NCBI GenBank assembly: GCA_030544235.1
Contig: CM060462.1
Location: forward strand, 5,283,501-5,347,500
Reading direction: 5' to 3'
DNA from: Lepturacanthus savala
Lineage: Eukaryota > Chordata > Actinopteri > Scombriformes > Trichiuridae
Length of the DNA: 64,000 nucleotides
Under the pieces are notes generated by a model. The model was not told the origin of the DNA. It did no database searches and saw only the letters and a program-made list of their open reading frames with translations. Positions 25,601-40,600 of this stretch are shown here, one piece after another (the stretch's first letter is position 1; each line of letters opens with the position of its first letter). Made by a program: the position numbers and the translations under genes.

Positions 25601-28600
25601 ACATGTCAGACAACTGAGCTGCTCTGCACATATACAGTTTATAACGTTCTGCCATCTGTGTTTAGAATGGAGCAGAGAGTCAAACAGACCGAAAGTCAGG
25701 ATTATTTAAGAGGACTTTGCTGCTGTTGGTCTAAGTGCTGCACTTAGGCCAGATGTTACTGTCTAGTCAATCAATGAATGGTAACAAAGATGTTCCTTAC
25801 ACATATTTAATTTAGTTAATAAAAGTCTTCAGACATATTTGGCTAATATTATAGAACTGTGTACATTCATCTGAATGTGATGGTAGGAATCAGTGTTGTA
25901 GCCAAAACCATGGAATTGCAACCAAGTCAAGACCAAAACTTGACCAGTGAGAGTCACACACTGCAATACACACTTCCGATAAAAAACATAAACCAAAGGC
26001 ACTCCTAAAACTGACCTGAAAGAAACACATTCCCATAAACACACCCACAGAAAACAAAGGACGATTCCATGAGGAGAGGTGACAGCCTTAGACAGCGTTT
26101 TAAACTGGAAATCTGTCATGTTGTTGCCTTTGAACCAAGAGTTTTACTTCCACAGTAATGATGTGGATATTCCCACAGCTATAGTTTTGATGAATTAAAT
26201 CCTGAGTCCTCTTTGTCCGAGACCGAGACAAGACTGAGTAAAAATGTGGTCAATTCTGAAACAAGACCATAAAAAGTGGTTTTGAAAATTACTACAACAC
26301 TAGTAGGTATATAAGATAATCTTTAACCACCACTGACCAGAATTGTCTTTTCTTTCTCTAGGATTCCATGACTGCTTCAATATCGACACAAAAAGACACA
26401 GAATCATCAAAGGTCCAAAACAAGCCCAGTTTGGATACACTGTTCAGCAGCATGTGGGTGCTGGTGGAGAGAAATGGTAATGAAAAATATACTATTCTTC
26501 TCTGAAAAATATTGACAGGCTTTGATGTTTTGCACCTTCTTACATAATGTATTCTCATCAATGGTTTGTATGATATCTTGTGAATGGTTCTGCACCATTC
26601 TTCATGCACAATTCTATTAATATCCAGCAAGAGGAACTCTCAGAGTGGCTGCACAAAACCCTGCAAGATGGCAACATTCCTGTTATTCTCAGTGGAGCAT
26701 GTAATATTATGGAATATTAATAATACAACTGGAATAAAAACTGTTGTGATGATGTAATGACATAATTATGGCTTTTTACACTTCAGTGACAATTTCTTTT
26801 GCGGCTTTTAAACTTTTATCATCTGTATTCATGACATAAAATATCAGGATGTCACATTGTGATGAAGACTTTCAGTTTCTGTTGAACAGCCAGGATTCAT
26901 CCAGGTGATCTATGACTGGGATTAATAGGTCAAGTGCATAGCGGCTGTAAAACACAGAGCTGCAGTGCTGACAGACTGTCTAACTTGGCAATAAGACTCT
27001 GGGATGTCTACAGTTTTTCCCTTAGAAAGATAGTGATCTACTGTATGTCTCCTGTGGTGTGTAAAGTTTCCTTCCATTAATTTGTTCTCAAAAAACTAAC
27101 TATACTCCTGAGCTGGATACCTCACATTTATCATGTTACCTCATAGCACATAATGACTCCCAATGCTGCTGCACACTATTATTAGGCCAGCTGGCACCAT
27201 GTGGTGGCCAAAATTAGTTTCTGGCATCCCCAAAATGTCTGTTGGCAGGCTGTGTGTGTGGAGGTGTGCGTGTGTATGTGTTTGTGTGTGCATGTATGAA
27301 TCATTACTTCTGTTTATATGCATATTTTATTATGTCTATTTTTTCAATTCTAACATTAACTGGCTTCACGGTGAGATTTTAATACTTGAATCAACCTTTA
27401 ACGTTTAAAGCCTGATTTAACTGAACTTGTGTTGAAGAGTTAGGTTAAAGTTCATGAAAAGAATTATATCAAGTTAATTCAACTTGAGATAACTAGTTCG
27501 ATAAACTTCAAGTGTTAAGTTGAGTCAATAACTGTTGAATTGTTGTTACGTATTGGCAAACGTCACCTAAGAGATTTGCTTTTACATTTTTTCATTTATA
27601 AGTTTGTACAATCTCTGCAGACAGATTTATGACTGCTTTTAGTCTGGTACATAGTGGTTTGCATTGTTTTCATTTTTGTGAAAAGAAAAACAATGACTTT
27701 ATAAAAGCCCTTTAAAACAGAGGTTATAGAGTATTTGATGATCTATTTCCCAGTGAAACATGTTTTTTAAAGTTTGAACCGTTACAAAAGGGTTTTAAAC
27801 CAAATCCTCATATTTGATTGGGCCATAAACAGTGAGTCGATCTTTTGATGTAATTTTGATACATTTTGATGTAATTATACTCAAATACAAATACATATAC
27901 AAATATATGTTGGTTTTCTTTTGTTTTTTTTGACATGTATTTGATATCTAACAGAGATAAATCAACATATACCACATGATTTAAAATGTATTTATTATTT
28001 CAGGGGACCTCTAAAGTCCACCTGAATTAAAAATGTCTTTTTAATCCTTTAAATGACATCTTTGGTATTTTTTAAATCTATAACCTACTTGCCAAAGAAA
28101 TGACAAAGAAATACGTTTATATATATATATATAAATAATAATAATAAAACGATCTGTCATGTGACTTTCATTGCCTTGGCCAAAACAATTTAAACAATAG
28201 TATCTTTACATCCACTTGACAATCAAGGCAACTTGTCCATTTTAGGTGGACTTTAGGTAAATTCCATCATCTATGTTTCTGAAAACTACAAAAACAGAGT
28301 CAAACATCAAAAGTCATGTTTCCATATAAACTTAATGTGCTGTGCTGATTGAAATCTCAACAGGATTTAACTCAAAATTTCAAGTAAATCGCATCTGTGA
28401 GGAAACCTGACCAGAAAAGCAATAGAAAGACTGTAGGAGCAGACTCAAGTGAAAATAATATATGAATGATAGTTTATTATAGATCTCTAGCAGATTAACA
28501 ATAAAATCTGCTGCAGAATATTGCTTATTTAGTCTTTTTAAGCTCAGGAAGACTTTCTAGGAGACTCACAGCTGTGCAGCATCACATTTTCCTGGAGGAG

Positions 28601-31600
28601 AGTGTTGGCTTATGAAAACAATAATAAAGTTTAGAGTGTTTTTATGATTGATTCAGGATCAATCTGTAATTTTTATTTCATGAATACATATTAACAGCTG
28701 CTGTTGGTGACAGGTAGCTTTCCTGATCCGCTGTTGCTGCAGCTGACAGCTATTTACTGTCCTGTCAGATCACCCGACCAATCCCATTCTATCAAAGTGG
28801 TGCTGCTGTCTGATAAAACACTTACCCATAGGATACACGTGTGTTTCCTCACACTAAGCTCATCCTGAAGCCTCAGAACTCAGTCCTCCCCACCCCTCTA
28901 CCTCCTCTCTCCTCATCTCTTTCCTCCACCATCCTTTCTCCTCATCTCTCCTTATCTGTCACCTCCTCTGACCCCCTTGTCTCCTCTGTCCTACTTGTCT
29001 CCCCCTCTCCTCTGTCCTTGTCTCCTCTCGTCCCTCCCTTCACCTTCTCCATGTGCATTGAAAGGAGTTGAAAATCCTTATGATGTGTAATTATTTCTGG
29101 GTCATAGGAGGAGAGAGTGGGCAAGGACGCATAAATTAGCTTGATGAAGAGTACCCAGACATCCTCTAATTTCATCTCCAATACAGCACAGAACCACGTG
29201 TCTTACAGCAGTGTCCTTTCCCTTATACCAACTCAAAAATCAAAAATTAAGCTTTTTTTTATTTTATTTTAAATATTTCCCTCGACCTTACACATTCAGT
29301 TTCAGCTGGTAATACTAGCCATACCTTAAAGGTACAGTATGTATGTTCTGGCAGCATCTAGTGGCTGCGGTGCAGACTGATCCCAAAGAGGAGAACCTAC
29401 GGTGGCTGTGAGGAACAAAGTCCATGTCCAGAGGCGTTGTTTAGTTTTTCCATTCTGGGCTAACATAGGAGATCTGCTTCCCATGTAAATATAATTGAGC
29501 CAATCTAAAGTAATAAAAACACGATTCTTATCTTCCATTTCTGCTAAATCAATACTGCTAAATCTTACACGCTAGACCTTTACCCACAGACATAGTAGAT
29601 CAGAAAAGTTACATTTTTTAAAAAAGACAATAACAGATGTGGATATTACAAACATTCTTCATGTGCACACAATCATATGTTACAATGTTATATCTCCGGA
29701 ATTCTCTATGCTATTAAAACCACATTTAGTTGATGTGTAGATACGATATCAGTGACTATAACAAATTTGATGTTGTTATAACAGCAGCATCTATCTAAAG
29801 GATGGAATCTGTCTGGCTGTACATATTGATGACTATGTATGTATTGTTGTACATGTGCATAAATCTCAAAAACTGTTCATCAGATTTACTTCACAATTGG
29901 TGGGATTAATGCATCGGACCCAAGGAGGTTCAGTCTCGATTGTAAAGTCAATCAGACTTACAGCTCATGGCAAACAGCCTGCTCCAAACAGGCACTGCAC
30001 TAGTAATACTAATTCACAGACTCATTGCTGCATTGGTTATATAATTGTGGCAGTGTTTATGATGTAAATACGTGTGTGAAAAAATACAGTTCATTGTTTA
30101 GAGCTTCATTATATTCTGCTGAATAATAAGATCTTAGAGCGATTTATTTTATCTTTAAATCCTCTGAAGAGACCAAAACCAACAATGAACTGATCCTACA
30201 CCAACAGCCTGCATATCCTAAACATGATATTATTCCTGCTGTAGACCTCCATTAATAAGCCGCCATGTTGCCTTGGACAACCTTAATACAACAAACTACT
30301 GTTTATTTTTAATCAAATCCACAAACACCATGCAGATGTCATAAAAACTCACTAATGCACCTAAATATATTTATTAGCAGCTAAAAATAGTAACATAAAA
30401 TGGTATGGCTGAATATTGCATCGCTAAAACTGTAGTGCCCAGCTGTTTCATGTAAGAATTAAATGGTAGATATGTATATCCTATTTAAAGAACTTGATTA
30501 AACTTGGGGGGTTGATAGCCACACACAGAATTGGGAATCCAGGAAGTATAGAGAGATTTTGGTGACAGTAATATTGAAAATCATCCATATCCCTTTCTCT
30601 TTAGGATTAGGAAGTAGGTTCTTACTGTACAGGATGGGACAGAGTGAAGTTACAGACCAGAAAAAGCTGCCAGCTCTAGGAAATTGAATCCTTCCTTTGT
30701 CTTTGGACACACATGTCAGTAACACCACCGATTACATGGAGAAGTCCAATTTCCAGGTCTGGCAGAACTGAAAAGGTCTGATGAGGCTGACATGTGTGGA
30801 ATAAAGCTCACGGAGACACTGCTGCGACTGAGGTGAATGTCTGAAAACGAGGTGAAAACGTTCACAGTGGAAGAATAGTGCAGCAGACAGTCAAATGAAG
30901 CTGCAGGGATTTTAGCATCTTTGTTGTGTATTCATACATCTTTTATAATCTTCGTTTCATAAGTAATAAAAGGGATGGAGTGTGAAAGTGCACTGATAAG
31001 TATAAGAGCAAGAAATTTGGTTCTGTTTGGCCCATAAGTGGCACTGTAGCAGCATCATCAAATCTCTATATGTATGCATGTATGACATGTCACAGTTCAT
31101 CAGATAGACTTCACACTCACAGATGTATTGCTGAGAACCTAAGGGAGTGCAGTGTAGGTTCAAGTGCCAATTTGATTGGATGAGTGGTTCCACAGGCCAA
31201 TCAGTTGGCTCACTCTGAACAGGCACTGTGCAAATGTAAAACATATATATATAACATGATCTTATATTATTATTGTGACTATAATATAGTGGCTAATGTT
31301 ATCTGACCCATAGTCCTATGCTGTGATTCCCACACATTTTACAGTTTGTTTATAACTCGTCTGCCTGCACCGCAGACAACTGAGTCATCCTGTGGATTTT
31401 AGTTATAGTTTGGGTTCACACAGCTGCATGCACACACTCAGAAATCCTGACTGTATCTGTTTGTGTCTGTGGGAGTGTGTGCTCTCTAATCTGATAGTTC
31501 TCAGCTGGTGGAAGAATGTTGCAGGATCTGAGAGGGAAGGGAAAACACTTTACTACTGAATGTGAAAGAATCATTCAAAAGTAATTAAAGATCATAATTC

Positions 31601-34600
31601 TCCACTGTCTTTAAACAGATCACAGCTTGGGGTGGTTTTATATCTCTTATTACGGATTAAACAGTCACCTTAAAGTGATCGTGAGTCCATTATTTCCGCC
31701 CCACTGCACGTGGCAGCTTCAGGCCGCTCCACTCAATATCACTTGTCCTCAAACCAGATTTCACCCCACTCCACTGAAATGACTCAACTCTTGCTCCAAA
31801 AAAATAAAAAAAATCCGCATTGTATTTTAAATTTAGCTTTTGTGCTACGCTGACTAATTCACAGAGGAAATTTGAGCTCAGCAGATTGGTTTGGTTCCTT
31901 TCCAGACTGTCGCCACATTCTTTTTCTTGTTCCACATCATCAGTGTTACTGGTATTGTACACCTGTATGGCCGAACAATTTCCTTTTTAAATACTTTGTT
32001 AATTCCTTTGTCAAGTTTGCAGCAGCCAGTTTTGAAGAAAATAATAGTGTGGATGTCTGCACATATGCAGTCTGGCTCAAACATGCTTGTTGCAATTGGT
32101 ACAGGAGGGAAATTGGTACAAGATGTAGCAGGAAATAAAGTGTTGCTCCAACTCAAAAAAAACAAAACACTCATTGCTTCATTCCAAATGTTCTAGTTGC
32201 TAGATATATTAATCAAGTGATTAGTTTATAGTTTCAAGTAAACATGCTGAAGTGTTATCTACATAATATACTTGTGTATCAAAATTAAAAGTAATCATTC
32301 TTGCAGAAGGCCCCTTTACAGAAGGATATGCAGCTGAATCATGTGTGTTTCCTTGGCTCTGTGTCTTCATCGGGTCTGTTTGCACTAGTTAAGGCTGCAA
32401 ATCAATCCGTTATTATGTATTATATTATGAAAATAAAGGATCTTAATACTTCATCCATCACACATTCATACATCCAGTATGTAAAATCTGAATCTGCAGA
32501 GAATAGAAAGTAGTAAATCTATTGAATATTGAGGTTAACTATTTCCATTGTGTGCTACTTTAAAAAGTAGTACGGTTTTAAAGAAAAGCGGAAATAGTTA
32601 AGCGTACCTCATACCGTAAAAAGTAGCATCTCCTAACCCTGTTACGGAAACTCTGACCCATCCATACAAGCATTTTGGAGACATCAGGGAAACTGCAATG
32701 CTGATGGTGAGGTGCTGAAATAAAGACAGATCATATAATTATTTACACATTTATTTTTTACTTAATATCAAATGTTAATTATAGATTTACCTCATTGTAA
32801 GAATTTAGGTCAACAGTGTTACTACTTCTTGTTGTGAGCCATAACTATTTCATGAGCACATTTGTATTTTAAAAGATAAAATACTCAAATCTTAAACAAC
32901 TTTGATTTATTGTTGAAATAGCAATGAAATATTGAACACTATGAGCTGTCTCACCATCCCATTTCCCCAGAGCACTGAGGACAGAGCCGGGCTGTATGGG
33001 ATTCACATTCATGGTCTGAAATGCCAGAATGATGCCAGGATGTGGTAGCCGGCAGGATTCTGGAAAGTCTGTTTTCCTTTCCCCAATATTAACCGTGAAT
33101 ATACTGATTCCTTTTTATTTCAACCATGTTAAAGGTTCCATATGATAGAATTGTCCTTTGTATTATTGTTTTGATTATAAGAATGTTATATAAGTGATGT
33201 TGCATATAAATGTACACAACCCATATTCATACACTGTGCTTTAAAACTGGGGTAGGTAGTTCATTTGTGTTCATTGGGCAATAATTCAAATTCACATGGT
33301 CTGAGAGAACACCTCTGCACCTCCTTTTGGCTCTATCTTCAGGCTTTAGCAAAGCTAGACAATCACAGAATTTTTCAGCCAATCACAGGTCGGTTCAGAG
33401 AGTTTTGGCTGTGGGACAAAGTTAGAGAACTCACAGCCCTTCTGCTCAGACTGAAACAACATTATAAACCCTAGCAGGAAAATTTGTGAATTCCAGGCAG
33501 CATTAGAACTGCATACACAACAAAGCATGCAAGAAAAGAAAGACAGAAGCATTGAAAAGACTAAATGATGACAAATAAACGAATAATGAACAAATGAATA
33601 TATACCGTACATGTAAGATTCTTTAACTCAATAAGAAATATTTAGATTATAAATGTCAAGCAGTGAGCTCCCTTGTCCCTTTTTTGCATTAACCATATGG
33701 TCAACAGGTTGGTCACAGTGCAAGTATGGGGGTCGGGATATGAGGTTCATCCATGTGCACATGTTTTCTAGTTGACTGTGATGTTTTAGGAAATAATGCA
33801 TTCGTGCAAGCACACACAGTTTTATAAATCCCACACACAGTTTAGTATTTCCCCAGATTATCTCAATTATGCACGTCATCGTCATGTTTGTTGACTACAT
33901 AAACATGCAGATGAGGCAACCGTTTCTGAAGAATAGTACAGAATCTGCAGTTATTTGTTTAAAGCATCTTTGAAGTGTCAGACTGTGAGTCTGTAGCAGC
34001 ACATGTGCTCACCACTATTTCTAATTTAAACTATGATTTGCTTGAGTTTGAGTTCATCATATCTCAAGGAGTCTGTTTTTTGTATTTATAAATGTTACTT
34101 CATTCTCGACATTTACAAATTAAAATGTTATTTAGTGACAGACTTGTACAATAAATTGCAATGGACATTATTAGTTGTTCCTGGGCATTTATGCTTTTTA
34201 ACCACTTTCCCTTAGAGTGGTTTCACCTCATCTGAGCTTACTAGAGAATTTAAATTGTAACACTTACTGACGTTGCCCCTGAACCTCTGTGCCAAACTGC
34301 AGCACTGTCAACTTTTCCAGAGTTGTCTGATTTCTTGAAAGCCTCAGCTCTGTGTTTGGATAGGAACAGGATCACAGCTGGAAAGTGACTCTGAAAAAAA
34401 TGCTTTTTATGACCTGAACCTGAAGTAAGACAGGCACACAGCTGAATTGTAAAGGCTTTCTTTGAAGACCAAATTAAGAAACTAGTGCTTATTGATTCTA
34501 GCATGCTTGGACAAGTTGTCTGTGCTTTCATGTATCCTAGATATTGAGAAATGGTTTGTGGAAAACAGAACTTATGACTTATTTTTTTCACTTCATATAA

Positions 34601-37600
34601 CGCCAGTAAGCATGTGGTATACAACACCATATTTTATGAGCCGTACATACATAGCATCACCATTCTTAACGCCAGAGGCATTAAGAAATGGTCTTTTTGG
34701 GTCCGTTGACAGTTTCTGTCTGCTGATGGAGCTACCAAGTTAAGGAAAGGTCAGCGTGTCAAGAATGTGTAATTTCCTCACGTGTCTCTGCAGCATTCTG
34801 CTGTAAACAGTGGACCCACAATGGGGAGTTGAAGAGAGGCCACATCACCTCTGACTGGCATGGAGCTGGGGTCTTTAAAACTGACGGGATACACAGACCA
34901 GCATACTCCAGCCATGTGCCTCAGAAGCCTCCCACTTTCTATTTCCACTGTTTATTATTCTACAGTTGTACCAGGCCTGCTCATTGGAGACCTGACCTTT
35001 ACTTCTTTGCTCAGTAACAAGATGCACATCACAGAGAACTACAGGGACTCTGTGAAGCCTTTCACCATTGACCTCAAATAGGCTTCCCTCTATTTAGCTA
35101 ATTTACAAAGCTGCAAAGAAAAGTGTTCTTAGCTCAGCAGGAAAGTAGGAAAACAACATTTTATCTATTGAATTATAGCTTAGACACAACACTCAAACTC
35201 CTATGATTGTAAAGTCTGTTACTGACTTTAAATCAAGTTATCTAAGTGAAAAGTAGTTGTAGGAGGTTTGAAGAACAATGAAAGACACAATTAATGAAAA
35301 CCTCTGCCAACACATTTCAAGAAATGCAAAATTTTGAATAATTTGTGTCTGATATGGTCCTTAAAATGTCATCTTCATCTTCTCCCTCCAGAATTTATAA
35401 GTATGTAAATATATTTAATCTCATAATTTTAACTCTTGGACAAAATATATTTCTTCCTTCACTGCAAAGTCTCAGTGTTTGTGCACTTGGGGATTCAAGT
35501 TTCCACATCAAAATTGTGTAAGTTGAATATTCTATCTAATCATTCTGCATCATCAGAAATCATACCCCTTCAAATTCCATTTTTAATAAGCTCATATAGC
35601 TATAGCAAAAGCTATATTTTTGAGTGTACAGGGACTTTGAAGTTAACATCAGAATATCATACATACATTAACAATGTTAGCATGCTGATGTTAAGAAGGT
35701 GATGTTTACCCTTTTTACCACATTTGTTATTTTGCTGTAGGATGTTACTAATATTTGCTACAGCTGAGAATAGCTTTGAAGGTGAAAAAATAAAATATTG
35801 GAAGATGTAGGTTTCACCAGATTCCTTTCAATTTATTCTGAGGGAGACATGAAGGTCTGCACCAAATTTCATGGCAATATGTCCAGTAGTCGCTGAGATA
35901 TTTCATTCTGAAATGGAAACAGAAAGTGGTAGACTGCCCGACTAACTGACAGACAAGCATTGCATTTCCTAGAGCAGGAGGCTGGCTAAAAGCATATCCC
36001 AAATAAGCTCAATGTTCAAAAAGGAAAAGGCCAACATCAACTAGCATGTTCTAGCAAATGTCTTAGATAATTGTCCTGTCACTGTCATCAGAATCTTTAG
36101 ACTGTTGACTGTGACTGTTGCACTTTGGTTAATTTATGAGGCAGCATTAACAAAGGAACATATATCTAGTTAATACAGACAAATGGAATGCGATGAGTAA
36201 GCAAGACATTGGAGTAGCACACTCATGTTTGGGACGGACAGAGGATGTGGTTTCACAGCGTATACATCTGCTTCCAAATATGAAAAACATTACCACATTA
36301 ATGACAGCCTGTGCTTGGAGATGGCGCTTCCTCAAACCCCAAATCCCTGTATTCCCTGGTAACCATGGTAGAAAATGTCCACGAATTCAATTTAGGTCAA
36401 GTTATTTCTTTTAGCTATTCCCCGTTTTTTTTTTTTTTTGCAGTGATGATGCACCGGGTCTAGAGCATTCAACCCTAATGAGCTCTGGAATATGATTGTT
36501 TGAACAGCTTCTGGTGAAATTTAGGAGGTCCTGAGGCAGGCGTCCAATTCAAAGGCAACAATGGTCCCTTTTCATCAAGGTAGCTGTATCCTGACCTGAA
36601 CTTCTACTGCAGTGTCTCATTTGCCAAAGCACAGCAATAACTGAAGTAATAATCATGATATTAATAGCTATGAAAATACAGGCATGGTTGGAACCACTGT
36701 GGTGAAAATGACTTCCAGAGTCTGAGACTTTAGAGTTGGCTTTAGGAGCAATAACACTGAAGCTTACTTCCATATGACTCCCTCTTTGATGTACAGTGAT
36801 GGACTGTTTTAATAACATTTCCCGTCGTCCTCAGTTGCTGCTGTAAAATGTCAAATCATAACTGGTGCTAAATGTCCTTTTGTGTGTGTGCCATGAATAT
36901 TCCATACATCACATGTACAGTTGCACCTAAAGAAATTCCCAAACAAAGGTGGCAGGCCCACATGACACCAAGAAATAACTTCAGATTTTATTTATTTTGG
37001 AAAATGAAGTTGATAAAGCAAGCTCACCACAAAGTCCATGTCTGTCCAGGAGCTTTTGATCATATACCATTTTTATTCAATACAACTTCATGTATCCCTG
37101 CACCTAAGTCAACAAAAACATACACAATAAGTTGGAGAAGAATTAACTAATGTATCCTCAGAACATCATTGACTGTGTCCATTGAAATTAAACACATCAT
37201 CCTATGTCGTGCTAAACTTACATAACTTTAAGGGAGCTTCTGAGTCCACACATTTCAGATTAAATGTTACCAAATGTGCTTTCTTTAGAGTTTAGAGCAC
37301 TTTAGTGTCTCAGGGGATCCCAAGCTTGACCTAGAATTCCAAAAGCTGAAGATTTGTCTCCTTTAATTGTTTGACTTTGACCTAGAAGTCCACACAGGAG
37401 GTCAGCCATGGTCTGCTTTTCCTATAAAGTGGTGTCATGTGTCTTTCCTTTGGGGCACCACTGAGCTGTGAGTTCCTCGCGGTTATAACTTGGACTGCTC
37501 AGCTCTTTAAATTCCTTGTTGACTTACTGTATTTATTGAAGCTTTCCTGGTAATGTTATTAGTTTAAGATACAACTTGAAATTAAATGTGATTTTGAGCT

Positions 37601-40600
37601 TTCAAAAATTCTTCATTCTTCACTATACAGTCTGGTTCAAGTTGCAATGCTTCAGTTTGATATCCTTTTCCATCTTTTATATTCCTTACAGTTGCCATCT
37701 TTTTTGTGATCAATGTTTTATTCATTTATTTAAATGTTCGATTATACGAACATTTAAAAAATGTGATTGTGGCTGCATCTTTCCCTGTGTGAAAGTTTAG
37801 GATTTCAACTTTTCTTTTTAAAATATTAGGTACCATCTTCTATTTATTTTCTTGTTCGCTTTATTTGTCTAATGTACATTTAACTCAGATTTTACAGTTT
37901 ATTCAGTTGTTGCTGACATGTTTTGAATTCACTAATTTGTGGTTTACTTTAAATTGACTGGGTGCTCTCGTAGGTGGAGGATGCGCCCATCTAGGCAGTA
38001 GCAGAGGCATGCATAGGAGAGGCAGAAAACGCCTTAGTGGAGGTTTACTACTGCAGGGTTAGCTTATATGGATTGTGCTATGGCTTTCCATTTAAAAATT
38101 CTTAGTCAAGCTAACAACAAGAACACTGTTGTTAAACACTGTTTATAAATAAATGAGTTTAGGCTCAGATACTGTTCTGTTAGCATGTAGCATATAGAAT
38201 GCTTTTCCTCTGACAGAACAAAAGATGGCAGCACTCGTGAACTCTTATTATTAGGATTATTATTAAGAGGTGTTTTATGATTAGTGTGTTAGCATGAGAA
38301 ATAAAGTAGCAGCTAATAGCGTGTGGTTTTTGTCAGATGTTACACTATGCATGCAGGGTTGCAGAATGCTTTTGTTTTGTTTTCCAGAGGGATATAGGTG
38401 AGGCTGGTCTCAAAAATAGAACGCTGCAGGAAACCCTGGGTGATTGAACCTTAAGCCTTGAGACTCCTATACAGTGATTCTTTTCTATAAAATATATATA
38501 AAGATATTGCATGGTAAACATCACATATCACAAGATATAGCCTGAAACCCTTAAGGTCTTTCATGACTATAGAGGTCAACAATAAATAATGCAGCTTTCA
38601 CCTCATTTGAGAACACAGAGTTATTATCTCTGAAACGCATTTGAGTTATAGGTCCCTTTAAGCCCCGTATGAACTCAGACACCTAAAACCCTTTAGTGAC
38701 ACTTATAAGACCACAATGACCCCAAACAAGAAACAAAAGTCAAGTATAGGACTGACTCATCACACAGACCTTTGACCAAAAGATTCCACTTTAATTTACG
38801 GAGCTGACAGCTTATATAACATTAGTGATTCTCCCTAAGGACCCCACTGAGAGAACCACTGCAACACTAAGAGTTTGGACCATGTCTTAGAGAAAGAAAC
38901 ACAAGTCAGTTTTAATCTTGATGGTAAAAGTGGTTCCAAATGCCTAACCTTGACCATACATAACCATACATTAGTAGAACATTTTAGACATGGATAGAAA
39001 TGGGCACATTAACAGTGAAAATCATTCAAATATGTATTATATAATGTTGTTTAAATACACAAACGTGTGTGTGTGTGCCCTGGTATTTTGTAGTACGTTC
39101 ACAAATCTGTCTTTAAACAATAGTGAACTGCTGCTACTTGGTGTTTTTCTACAATTGGCGTAGTTTGTTACTTGTGGTTGTTTTTATGTTTTAATGAGGA
39201 CCACAATGGAAATAAGCCTTAGGGGTTTATTGTGTTTGTATCCTAATATGTGTGTATGTTGTGTGTGGTAGGGGCGCTGATGGGCTCTTTGTTAGCACCA
39301 AATAAATTCATTCATGTACAAATGAACATTTTGAATTCTGTAATTCCTCCTGTTCATACTGACCATTAGAAGATGGTTATACTGCACAATATAAGTTAAG
39401 AACAAAATCCACAGTTCTTCTTGCCTGCAAAAATGTATTTAAAATGGTATTTTAAGTATGAAGCGTTGGTCATTAAATGAGTCAAATCAAGTAGATGTAA
39501 TTAAGTTAGTCTTTTTTTTAATTTCTGTCTTTCTGTGTTACTATACTTCCACAGCAGCTCAACAGGCAAACACTGAGGAAACTCAAAGTGAATGTTATAG
39601 TAAAGCTCTGAAGTAAAATGTTATACGAAAAATAAAACTGCAGACAATATCAACTTTATTTGACCTCCTCAGACAGCTGAAGTGTCATATTATGTTCCGA
39701 TAAACTTTTAAAGATTTTGCAACGGGAATATTGCACTGTTGCTAGTGTGTTTATTGTGGCTTACTGATGATATTAGTCATATTCCTTCAAAGACAAAGAC
39801 TATACTCTTAAATAAAACTTAATTTCAATTTCATTACATTTATCTGATATTTCTGTCTTTTGGATGTTGTGTTTTACAGGTTATTAGTGGGGGCCCCATA
39901 TGAAATGAATGGTCCTTACCAGACCGGAGATGTATATAAATGTTCACTCAGCAAACGGACCAATGGAAATGGTTGCTCTAAGCTTAACCTAGGTACAGTA
40001 TCACTTAACACTGTTCAACATCTGGATGCATGCATGTATAGGGGATTATTTGTCTGCATGCTTTTCTGCATGTGTCACACAGTAAGCTTCATGGTTGCAT
40101 GTGTGAGACAGAAGTAGGTACCATCATACCAATCATTCCACATTTCACTGTTTATTTTTACATTACCACATGTGTGTTTGTACCACACACCTCAAGGGTA
40201 GCCTTATACCGGTCACACATGTTTTGCTGGTTAGTTGGGCACAAGAAGTTTTATCAAGTAAATGTTTCGATGTGAGGATGTAGTGTAGACGCTGCTTTGG
40301 CTGGCCAGGCTGTAATAAACAAACCACCACGTCCCAGATGGGGGAAGTTTAGTTTGTTTTCTGAAGGATAGTGCCTGTATTGATCTATACTAGTGCAGTG
40401 CCGGTCAGAATAGACTTATTGCTTGCTTTCCAAAGCGTAATGGCTTTGTCGAGCAGCAAAATATATGTACATGAATGGGAATGGCTTGTTTTGATTGATT
40501 GACGAAATCCACAGGATTCAGGGAAGTTTATTGTTATAGTGCCACCATCTGGCTAAATTGCATCAATTATGACACTGCCCTTCCTTTTGTCACAAGCAAT

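Larger units (their letters stand above)
16623..26361 (+). other. itga11: Intron 1 (9.7 kb)
   Basis: No internal coding exon recognised. It contains teleost repeat relics near 16865-17000 and 18070-18240, a hAT-type relic (18257-18555), a degenerate GTCTCTAGTGT minisatellite (about 20985-21216), a MITE-like element (22639-22976) and a complete SINE (24400-24755). The remainder is AT-rich sequence in which I see nothing specific. Confidence 0.8.
26477..39879 (+). other. itga11: Intron 2 (13.4 kb, largest)
   Basis: No integrin exon inside. It holds the first copy of a ~740-bp dispersed repeat with a CT-rich core (28425-29170), a MITE (29326-29582), two copies of a ~200-bp repeat (29820-30020 and 31010-31240), a MITE-like block (33225-33480), a repeat block at 35560-35990, an antisense ORF with an A-tract (36425-36818) and a (TG)n tract near 39062. 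Non-repeat stretches show nothing I can name. Confidence 0.75.

Noticed and set aside
26362..26476. Identity as itga10 instead of itga11
   Set aside because: Only the HVGAGGEKW stretch leans to alpha-10; the I domain, blades 2-4 and the stalk insertion fit alpha-11 much better.
28841..29071. Ser/Pro-rich ORF over the CT-rich core
   Set aside because: A product of the low-complexity pyrimidine tract in the dispersed repeat.
34250..34630. 126-codon minus-strand ORF in intron 2
   Set aside because: Composition and content look random; no domain seen.
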